A DNA stretch of 64,000 nucleotides from Caenorhabditis remanei (taxonomy: Eukaryota > Nematoda > Chromadorea > Rhabditida > Rhabditidae): positions 17,031,717 through 17,095,716 of the forward strand of contig NC_071330.1 of NCBI RefSeq assembly GCF_010183535.1. The letters are read 5' to 3'. Made by a program: the position numbers and the translations under genes. The notes below the pieces were generated by a model, which saw nothing but the letters and a program-made list of their open reading frames with translations, was not told the DNA's origin and did no database searches. This document shows positions 35,722 through 45,055 of the stretch, piece by piece (position 1 is the stretch's first letter; each line of letters starts with the position of its first letter).

Positions 35722-36251
35722 AGTTCTTGAGAGAATCACAGAAATCTCAAACTGATTTCGTTTTGAAAAATGGAAATGAAAAATACAACTGACCCCAGCG
35801 GGTTACAGAGGTCACTTGCCACGCGAGGTCAGCATACTACGGAAAAAAATCAATGAAACTCTTGTTTTCAAAAAGAATAAATATAATAATTTAAATAATT
35901 AATAAGTAAGATGAAAATAACAAAACCGTAACACCGTTGAAATCAGCTAGTCTTATCTTGTTCCGAGAGAGAGATAAAAAACGGAAATTTATATAATATT
36001 ATTAAAATAAAAGTAATATCTGGAAATTTTGGCCCTCAAGATAAAAAGGGACACGTGGAAAAGACTGGAAAATTGGAGAAAGTCAGCCCCGGTACTGTAA
36101 GCCTACACGTTCAAAAAATAAGTCGATTCCGCTGAAAAAAACACGTGTCCCCTACTTTATCTCCACGGTCATCATTTCCATATATAGTTCCCATTTCCCT
36201 TGAAATTCAATCAGTGTCCGTTTTCAAACCTCCCCCGTTCTCTTGAACAAG
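35722..36251. promoter_or_regulatory. Bidirectional promoter with inverted GATAA...CACGTG motifs
   Basis: GATAAAAAGGGACACGTG at 36040-36057 faces its inverted counterpart CACGTGTCCCCTACTTTATC at 36142-36161. Each lies upstream of one WSN gene. In worms GATAA sites suggest intestinal GATA factors and CACGTG suggests bHLH factors, so co-expression in the gut is a reasonable guess. TATA-like strings are at about 36178 (CATATATAG) and, inverted, near 35985 (TATATAAAT). Confidence 0.6.
35910..35963 (-). pseudogene. Relic of a WSN first exon
   Basis: Read on the minus strand, 35963-35934 matches the start region of gene B (36245-36274) at 28 of 30 positions. The ATG has become ATA (35956-35954) and the similarity fades after about 45 bases. 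It sits at nearly the same distance from its GATAA/CACGTG motif (84 bp) as the intact start does from its own (91 bp), which identifies it as part of an inverted duplication. Confidence 0.7.
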
Positions 36252-39200
36252 ATGAGACTAGCGGATTTCAACGGTCTCGTTGCTTTTATTACAGCAATAA
36301 GTGAGTTTTCAAGAAAAGTTCACAAAAATGCGTAAACTCATTTTCAGGCTCGATATTTGGGTTAGCTGCTAACACAATCAACACTTCACATACGCCTTTC
36401 AACCTTTCATTCGTCAATGCAGTTTCTCAAAGTGAGTGAAACTCTTCCCCCAAATCACTCGTATTATTCTTCATGATTTCCAGATAAAAATCCCTCAATC
36501 GTCATTGATAAACTCACCGCCACCGCCCGTATCATCACTGCAATCTCCGTGGAAAATGGTCTATCGGATGGATCGATTCCTGTGGACAGTGTGATTGCGG
36601 AACTTCTGAACATCGGATCTGAGGATTTTAAAAGTTTGCTGAATTTCAACCAAACCCGTGTGTCAGACTTTCTGGATAAGCTGGAAAAGGTCAGATTGTC
36701 AAAAGATTCACTGGAGGTAGAAGTTGGTATCGTTAACGCATATGATGCGGGTAGAAAGTGGAAAGAAATCAAAGACTTGGATAAACTGCCGACTAGGGAT
36801 GCATATAAGAAATTAGATGATATCAAAAACATCGATTTATCCAAATTGAAAGGTATCGATTTTTCCAAGGTAGCAGCTGCTGTTCAAAAATCAAAAATGG
36901 AGAATGCCGATATCACCAATCTGAAAACTTTTCTGGAAGAAACTAACGAAAAAGTCAAAATTGTCAAGTATTCTGAAGTTCTTGGAGTTCTGGAGCAGCT
37001 AAAGCCATTGGAAGAAGTATATGAAGTGTTCATTGCCCTCAGACATTTACCAGAATTGGATATCAAAGCTACTGTTAAGAGTGGAATAACTAACAATTTC
37101 GATTCCGTGAAAGATATTCTTTCTTCACTCGATTTGATGGCTTTTGAAGTATTGAACAATTTGATTCAATCTCGGGTCTCTCCCCATCCAATTGATCGTC
37201 CTCATACAACTGGCTTCATCAATGGATTCAATGATGTGAACAAACTTTCCGGTGACATTTCTAACAAGTGGATCCAATCCAATCTTCCGAATATTTCAAA
37301 TACCTTCACAGATGATAAACTTCTCACAGAACTCACTCCAGGTATTTATTCATTTATTTACTGACTAGAAAAAACAAATCAATATTGAACACTAGAGCCC
37401 TGATAAAGGTCCTGGGCTAATGGGGGAGCAGTAATGGCATGGGGTGAGAAAAAGATTATAATCTATTGATTGATTTTTGAAGAAGGGAGATGAATTTAGC
37501 AGGGGGATGAAACTCATGAGTATTAGATGTAATAGAATTCCAGAGGTTCTGACATATTACTGGATATTGGGAAAATAGGCTGCGCCGCTGATAATATTCT
37601 AAAGTGAGACTAATTGAAATTAAAGTATCTCGATGGCGGACTGAGTATATATCTAGTGTTTTGAGATGACCGAGATAAGATGTATAGGGGGATGTTGCAC
37701 CTTTGAATAACTTTTCAAGTGTATAATGTTAGTGGTTTTTGTAGTTTTTGAGACAGAATGCTAGCGGGTGAAGGAGAGTAAACAACAGAGCAGTATTCTA
37801 GAAGAGGGAGCACGTATATATTGAATAGGTGCTTTAAAAGTGGTAAAGATCTAGACTGAAACGCTTTGAGAAGCCGTACAAGATCCAGTTGAATACTACC
37901 GTAAAAACTGTATTATAACGACTCCTTCTACATACTCAAAATTAACCACTAGTATTTTCCTGGACATCAAAAAACCACTAAAAGTGCCATGAAAGGCATT
38001 TGAAAAATTGAACTGCATGCCGTTGTAATACAGTTTTTACGGTATGTTTATGTCGGCTTGGAGAGAAAGAGGGTCATGAGAACAGAGTTTGAGTTCGTCT
38101 CCAAAAGCGGCGAAATGAGTTTTTGGTGGAAACTTCAAAAGTAGTTCGTTTAGGTATGGACAAATTGGATACCAAATGGAAGGAAGTGTCGACAAGAAAC
38201 ATCCTTCAATCATTGAAACAAGTCTCTGAATTCAATAAGATGATTGATTCTATCAAGGAGGTTCCGTTGGAAGACGGAATGGGAACAACATTTGGAACAG
38301 CCGAAGGGTGTAGACAGGCTTTGGCTGGAAATGTGGTCCCTGAGCTAAAATCAATCATTGATATTGAGAAACTTGCCAGGAAAAAACTGTCCTCTCTCCA
38401 AAAAGTTCAAAAGAGATTCGTTGCTCTGGAACCTATTATCAAAGTGTTATCCTCCCAAACTTCAGCAGAAAACTTGGCAAAGCTGAAAAAGTTTGTGTTG
38501 GAATTGGAAAAAGACTTGACAGAGGTGACAGACGGGACTCCTATTAACACGTTGAAATTTGAAACTAACAAGAAATGGACTTTTCTTGAATTTGATACCG
38601 GATCGATTGCAAAATATAAGACACAACTCAATTGCTTTAATAACATGGGTGCTGAGTTGGAAAACGTGGCGACCATCGCAAAGTCAATTGCAAAAATCGG
38701 GGAAATCAGAAAAGACGGTGAAGTGTTGAGGAATGTGAAGAAGGCATCGGATGCGATTTCTCAGTCAGGGGAGTCGTTGGTTTCAATCCGCAAAACAATG
38801 AATTCAATCAAGGCAAATGTTGGTGATGAGACGAAAAGGTTCAGAGGTCTTATGGATTATTCGAAACCGTTTGGAGAAGCTGTGACTGCATTGGTGATGG
38901 CTGATGTTGCATCAAAGAAGACTGCAGAATTTGAATCGTTTGAGAAAGATGGGAATGAGATTGAGGGCCAAGTGGGCATGGAGAACGATGAGGAATTCAA
39001 AAAGACGTTCAAACAGAACTGGGGAGATTTCGGAAAAACTACAGATGAAATTAAGAAAATGTTAGATGGGATCCAGGATTGGATCAAGAAAATTGAGGTG
39101 TCTGAAAATGCAACATTCCAAGATCTCGGTGCACCATTCTCTTCTGCTCCAAACTTTGTCGACGTGGATTTGATGGGTGAGAGTCGTATTGATGCGATTG

Positions 39201-40029
39201 AATCGTTTGAGAAAATAGTCAAGACCACTGCTACTACTGAACAGAATAAACTTCTTGACAAGTTCAAGGAGTCGTTGTCGGAGTTGTCGAAGATGGACCT
39301 GAAGTTTACGAGGTTTTATACAATTGTTTTGTATAAATAAGTATATAAATATGTTTTCAGGTTCCAGAAATCGGTGGATTCGATGAAAGCGACAATTGGA
39401 AAAGTGGTTGAAGTACTGGATAAGGTGAAGAATGAAATGGAAGAGGTGCACTTGATGCCGGAGTTTGATATCAAACGAAATAAGTATAAGTGAGTTAGGA
39501 GAAGGGTTCTAGGGGACTTCGAAAAACTTTGAAAAACTGAAATTCACATTTCTTGATGTATCTCCATCCGTTTTGCTCCACGAGCTCTGAAACGTAAATA
39601 TTTGTGATTAGCGAATCAAGACGGTTCAGAAAAGTATAATCATGCCTAGGTTGAGAAAGTTTTTCGGATTTTGGGTCTCGTCCCGAAAACAATAAAATCC
39701 TTGTATCTCGGCGAGTTTTGAGTTTTTAAGAAAAATAAAAATATGGTTAGAATCCACAAAACAAGGCGGTTCTAATGAGTAGAGTTTTGAAAATTTCCAT
39801 AACTATTAGAGCGCGTTTCCATTTTTAATTATTTCCCATTTCCAGCCCCACCACCCTATACGTTTTCCTTGGTCTTCACGGTTTCGGCTGCCCCTGGCTC
39901 TTTTGGGTTCTTATGTGCTATCGAAGCGATGCGAAACGACTTCGTGAGGAGATGGAAGAGAATAAGAAGAATAGAAAGAAGACGTCGAAGAAGAGTAAAA
40001 AGAAGAAGAAGAAGCATTCAAGAAAGTGA
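36252..40029 (+). CDS. WSN-type nematode membrane protein B (820 aa)
   Basis: Exons 36252-36300, 36348-36431, 36484-37341, 38154-39312, 39361-39489 and 39846-40029. The first two exons match gene A in length class and phase, and the domain IVIDKLTATARIITAISVEN...VDSVIAELLNIG aligns with gene A throughout (for example HPIDRPHTTGFINGFNDVN against HPIDRLYTSGFINGYKDLN). A signal peptide is at 1-25. A transmembrane segment near residues 764-784 (LYVFLGLHGFGCPWLFWVLM) precedes a short, very basic tail rich in Lys (KKSKKKKKKHSRK), unlike the long low-complexity tail of A. Intron 3 (37342-38153) carries a LINE relic and a TIR element; its acceptor was fixed by alignment to gene A. ATTAAA lies behind the stop. 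Confidence 0.8.
37380..37905 (-). mobile_element. Decayed non-LTR retrotransposon (LINE) fragment
   Basis: The minus strand across about 37905-37730 encodes LLKHLFNIYVLPLLEYCSVV followed by YSPSPASILSQKL, the typical thumb-region signature of LINE reverse transcriptases. Further along the similarity continues only with changes of frame and stop codons. The copy is truncated and dead. It lies antisense inside intron 3 of WSN gene B. Confidence 0.75.
37907..38046. mobile_element. TIR element (MITE-like), 140 bp
   Basis: The ends TACCGTAAAAACTGTATTAT (37908) and TAATACAGTTTTTACGGTA (about 38025) are near-perfect inverted repeats of about 24 bp. There is no coding capacity. It abuts the LINE fragment. 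Confidence 0.75.
39520..39790 (+). repeat. 250 bp dispersed repeat, copy 1 of 3
   Basis: Shares TTTCTTGATGTATCTC, AGTATAATCATGCCTAGGTT and AAATAAAAATATGGTTAGAA with copies at about 40555-40810 and 41890-42150. All three have the same orientation. This one is in intron 5 of WSN gene B. Confidence 0.75.
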
Positions 40030-40061
40030 ATTTGGTTGTATTGGATGAGATAAAGAAATAG

Positions 40062-40067
40062 TTTATT
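40062..40067 (-). terminator. Poly(A) signal of the GST gene, overlapping the WSN B 3' end
   Basis: AATAAA on the minus strand. Only 75 bp separate the two convergent stop codons (40029 and 40107), so the transcripts overlap tail to tail. Confidence 0.5.
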
Positions 40068-40104
40068 AGAATTAAATTACAAATGTTTTTTTTTTTTCGT
40101 TTTT

Positions 40105-43100
40105 TTAGTTCTTCCCATAGATTCCAAAGTCATAATTCGGCATTCCCATGGCAAAGCTATCGAGATACGCTTTGTGGTGTGTCAGTGGGCGGGACGAAAA
40201 TTTGATCTGAAAAAATGGAAATTTTTTCATATTTTTTGAAAATTTTCGGCATTCTGATAATGCTGAAACTGCTATAACTCGACGAGTTCAGCTCCAAATG
40301 AATTTTCATCAACATTTTTGAATTTCTCTTGTCAAAACGCTTCGAATAAGTATAATCATGACTTGGTTTGAAGCAATTTGGGTCTCACCACGAAAACCAC
40401 GTGGGTTACTGTAGTTTTCGTGGTGAGACCCAAAGCGCGTTAAACCAAGGCATGATTATACTCATTCAAAGCGTCCAGATGAGAGGAATCTGAAAATGTA
40501 GTCGAAATTTAATTTTGAGCGATACCCAGAGAGGTATAGCAGTTTAAGTATTTTTAAAAATCTGAAAATCACATTTCTTGATGTATCTCAATCAGTTTAG
40601 CTCCACAAGCTTTGAAACTTATAGATTTGTAATCAGCCAATCAAGACGGTTCAGAAAAGTATAATCATGCCTAGGTTTCGAAAATTTTCGGATTTTGGGT
40701 CTCGTCACGAAAACACTAAAACCCTCGTATCTCGGCGAGTTTCGAGTTTTCAAGAAAAATAAAAATATGGTTAGAATCCACAAAACCAGGCGGTTCTAAT
40801 GAATAAACTCATAGATTGTTTTAGAAATTTTTGGATTTTCGTTTTACCACCTCACCTCCGGCTGATTCTGCATTCTGGCAATGTATGCTCCAATTTTTGG
40901 GTAGTGCAATCCAGGGAAATACCTGAATTGTGAGTTCTGAGACATCGTCAGCATCTGGAGACGCTCCAAAAACGGCCATGTCAAGTAGTCAGCGTAGCCA
41001 GGTTGGCGGCCTGAAAGCTGAAAATGAGTCTGGCGCACCTTTGGCGCGTTCTCACCTCCATAGAACGAGTCCCTGAGCAGATTTTCGGCGTTTCTTAGAG
41101 CACTATGCACATTCATATCGTTCTGTCGTTGGGCTTGTTGATTATTCGAGCTACTGTAGAACTCGAATAATGCGTTCATTATCTGAAATTAATTTTTGAA
41201 AAAAAAAGTGAAAAAAATTTTTTTTTGCAATTTACCGGTGATAATCGCTCGACGAGAATCTTCTGATGCGCCTTTTCGAACGCGTCTCTCGGGAGTACTG
41301 TAGTCGTTGGGAACAGCTCGTCAAGGTACTCAACGATCACATTCGACTCCCACACCACTTTTCCGTTGATTTCGAGGGCGGGCACTCGGCCGATGGGGGA
41401 CTTGGCGAGGTACCAGTTGGGGCTGCGGTCCGGATTGACGTTGACTACTTCGACTCTGAGAAACATAAGGAAAAATAAAGAAAATGGGTGTTTGTCTAAG
41501 AGAAAAAAAGGCGTTGAATCTGAAAATCTAGTTTTCATAAAAATCGAGTCAAAACTGAGAAAGTTATAAGCGATTTAGTAAAAGGTTAGAGTCCAGCAAA
41601 GCTGAAAAATGCTGAAACATTTATTGAGTGATTTTGAACAAAAAATGCAGTCTCTGTAGCAGAAATTACATTTTTTTTTTCGTCGAAAAATATGTTTTGA
41701 ATGAAAATTTGATATTTTTTTCGACGTTTTTACAAATTTTCACACACAAAATGCTCGAAAAGTGCATTTGTTAGACTAAAATACACTTAGAACCAGGATT
41801 TTGACATAAAACTCGAAAATTATTAAATATGAGTCGGGCGTCACCGTTTTTAACGTTAAAACAGCAAAAAGCAGCCAAATTTCAGCTGAAAATTCGAAAA
41901 TCTGATAATCACATTTCTTGATGTATCTCAATCAGTTTAGCTCCGCAAGATCTGATACTTATAAATTTGTAATCAGCAAATCAAGACGATTCAGAAAAGT
42001 ATAATCATGCCTAGGTTTAGAAAATTTTCCGATTTTGGGTCTCGCCACGAAAAAACTAAAATCTTGTATCTCAGCGAATTTTGAGTTTTTAAGAAAAATA
42101 AAAATATGGTTGGAATTCACAAAACAAGACGGTTCTAATGAGTATACTCATGAATGGTTTTTTCAGATTTTCGGGTTTTCAGCCGATCTTAGCCGAACTC
42201 AACCAATTTGTCTGTGAAAACTACCGTATCATATAACCTTATATTTTTTGGATGCTCTTCTAGCTTTTTAAGATTATAAAGCAAAACCTGAAGAATTGAA
42301 GCCCAAACTCACGGAATATTCTTCTTGGCGAGGTAGATCAACACTCTCTGCGCGTACGGACAAAACCTCATGCTATACAATCGATAGTTTCCAGGTGTCA
42401 GCGGAGGTTCCATACTTCCAGGGTGGAGAGTTGCCGAGTTGAGTCCCCTGATATTGGAGCCGACTGATGAGTATGAGTTGAATCTGATAGGAACTGCAGC
42501 AGATGACGGTGCGGGTGCTGGTGGCGGCACTGATCGGTAGGATATGAAGAGTTTTTCATGAGGATTGTGATGGTAGTTGGGCACGGCGGATGGCTGGAAA
42601 TATATGAGTATGCTTAGAAGATTCGGGTCTGCTTATTTCATTTTCTCTGACTAGGGAAGTATCTGGAGACGCGGCTTTCAAAAGGTCTATAAATATGGCC
42701 ATTTGTACTTTAAACTACGGGGAGTCCATTTCTGCATCAAAAACCTTCTAAATGTTTCTGAGAGCCGAGTTATGAACTTTCAAACTTTTCATATGGTTAA
42801 TCTTGGAATTCCAAATCGGCAAATAGTATACGCAAACAGGCGTACGTGCAAGAGCAATTTGGCCGATTTAGAATTCCATGTGACAAAGCTTAACCATATA
42901 AAAAGTTTGAGAGCTCATAACTCGACTCTCAGAAACATTCAGCAGGTTCTGACTGCAGAAATGGACTCCCCGTAGTCGAAAGTATATGTGGCCAAGACCT
43001 TTTGATAGCCGCTTCTCCAAATACTTCTCTTGTGAGACACAACTAACTCACAACTGCAGGTGTAGAATACGCCGAGTCGATGGCGACGGAGGCGAGTTGG

Positions 43101-43156
43101 GTGAGGAAATGCATACATAGTGCCGCTGATGTGGAACAATTCCCAGGTAAGACCAT
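40105..43156 (-). CDS. Omega-class glutathione S-transferase
   Basis: Exons 43156-43052, 42593-42313, 41455-41236, 41182-41056, 41010-40856 and 40206-40105, 329 residues. A thioredoxin-like N-domain contains [19 protein letters not shown], with the omega-class active cysteine at about residue 113, then [19 protein letters not shown] and [16 protein letters not shown]. The helical C-domain includes [14 protein letters not shown]. Omega GSTs use glutathione for thiol transfer, dehydroascorbate reduction and related redox reactions in the cytosol. It resembles the C. elegans gsto genes; which one is not decided. Odd points are an N-terminal extension of about 80 residues (Ser/Pro/Ala-rich) before the fold, and an internal ATG at residue 96 that could give a normal-length form. 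The start directly follows a CCATTCCAG acceptor. Confidence 0.85.
40340..40485. repeat. Foldback element, family A, in the GST last intron
   Basis: Arms AATAAGTATAATCATGACTT and its inverted partner, with CACGAAAACCACGTGG and TAGTTTTCGTGGTGAGACCC in the centre. The most symmetric copy in the window. A 250 bp dispersed repeat (40555-40810) follows in the same intron. Confidence 0.8.
41890..42150 (+). repeat. 250 bp dispersed repeat, copy 3 of 3
   Basis: In the GST intron 41456-42312. Same orientation and same order of landmark strings as the copies at 39520 and 40555. Confidence 0.75.
42655..43025. repeat. Foldback element with arms of about 160 bp
   Basis: The left arm contains CTACGGGGAGTCCATTTCTG and GAGCCGAGTTATGAACTTTC; the right arm carries their inverted counterparts up to 43025. 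It fills most of GST intron 1. A weakly related single arm lies near 46660-46800 (GCCGAGTTATGACC). Confidence 0.8.
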
Positions 43157-43534
43157 CTGGAATGGGAAAAGAAAAGAAAATCATGAAAGAAAATTTGAAG
43201 GGTTTCGCGTCAACGTCACGCCAGACAGTAGAAGAAAGCGTAAACAAATAAAAGATCGGAAATTACTCAACAAAATTCCATTAATTTGGAATTTTTCTTT
43301 GAAATTTTTATTCGTCTTCAAGTTATAACAGGTTGGGTTCTCGTTCAGACAAGAAACGCGGCAAAGGCGCGCCAGACTAATAATATTTACGGAATGTTCT
43401 TTGCGGGAGAGTTTTTTTTAATTTTCATTTAAATTTAATTAAATATCAAAAAATTATTTATTTTTTAAAATAACGTGACTACAGTCCCATGGTAACATTT
43501 TCAGCATTTTTTTCAGCTAGAACATTTGAGAGCA

Positions 43535-43935
43535 TTGTCATGGTATTGTCCCACATTTTTTATTTCAAAGGGTATGTCGATTTAACATAGAACTTCATCT
43601 TTGCAGTTGACACTGATTTTGTACGGGCACTCCACGGAATGTTAGGAGGAAAAAAAGAAGTTATCTCTAGAACATACTGTATTAGCACATGTTTTATAAC
43701 CGCACTCTACCGAAACCCCTAGAAAATTGTGTGCGAAATTGAAAAGCTCAGAGAAAAAGAGACATCTCTCAAAGGGATTTTGGTGGAGCGCAGTTGTAAG
43801 ACCTGTGTTGAGCTAATAACTCTCTAGGGAGTACTTTTTCAAAAATATTGTCAACTACAAAAATGGAGCCCTGTTTTTGAAATGCGTACTCTAAAAAATG
43901 AAGGTTAAGGGACAGTAATAAATACCATAACAGTA
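43535..43935. repeat. Family B foldback with a family E element inserted in it
   Basis: The outer arms (GTCATGGTATTGTCCC near 43547; CAACTACAAAAATGGAGC near 43851) belong to family B. Between them, 43690-43832 is a complete family E element running from TTAGCACATG to GAGCTAATA. Family B therefore inserted first. Confidence 0.75.
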
Positions 43936-44489
43936 CACAGGAGTCTGAGCAGTACCTAAGAACAAAACTTCCCAGGTCATTTTCCAGTTCAAACCATAGA
44001 AATGTTCAAAAAATCAAAAATGGACAACACAAACTCCCCAAAAAATAAAGCATTCTCTCTGAACAGAACAGAACAAATCTTAGCCGCACTCTGAGATATC
44101 AGAGATATCTCCAGAGAGATTTAGAGAGAAAAAGCACAAAAACATAATAGAAACATAAAGTGTGTGTGTGTGTTGACTAGTCATCCCCAGAGCAGGAGCT
44201 TGAAAGAAAAAGAGAAAAGGGAGCCCTCTCGGTTCCCGTCGGGAGAGCTGGAGAGAGGGAGAGAGAGAGAGAACTTCAAGTGTTGGTTATTTTCTCTCTC
44301 TCTTCTTGTCTTCTTCAGCTATTTGTTCTCTGACCACCCCCTCCTAGCTTTACATGTGTCGCAAATATTGTTTTTTTTTTGTTGTGCTGTGTTCATACAT
44401 TTCTTCTGTGAAAAATGGCAGTTTTTCAAAAAAAAAACCAAAAAAATGTGTCAGAATCTGCATGTAACCATTACCTATAAGAAAAATAT

Positions 44490-45055
44490 AAATGCGCCAG
44501 AGGTACACCAGCCGTTTAAACCGATAAGTCAGTTAAACTGATCTCATTGAAATATACGCGTCAACGGCACGCCAGCCTTAATGGTATAGGTGCATGCAAT
44601 CATTAACTATAAGAAAAATAGAAATGCGTCAAAGTCGCACCATACTCCTAGTGGAAGCGCGTCAAAGGTGCGCCAGCACAAAAATATCAAGTTAAGAAAT
44701 ATACTTGTCAAGGCCCAGCTTCAAAAAATGAACCAATCTTTTTTTTTCAATTTTTCATCGAATATGTGAACATTTCTGATGATTTTTCAGATGTTCTTTT
44801 AATTCTGAATGATAGTCAAAAAATTTACTTTTTCGCAAGAAAAATTCTAAAGAAATTCGATAAAAATTTTGAAATTTGTACTTTGGAGCCAAGTACCTGT
44901 TAAAATGGGTCCAAAACCTGAAATATTTGTAGTAGAAACGCGTCAAAGGTACGCCAGCCACACGTTTTTTTCTCTATTTTACATTATGATTAAAACATAG
45001 AAACGCCAACAGGGGAGCATTGAAAACGCGTCAAAGGTACGCCAGACAAAACAAT
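44490..45055. repeat. Second cluster of GCGTCAAAGG(T/C)ACGCCAG motifs
   Basis: Six copies or variants, mostly with A/T flanks, at about 44490, 44556, 44625, 44658, 44936 and 45028. The block is interrupted by a 200 bp repeat at 44705-44900. Confidence 0.7.
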
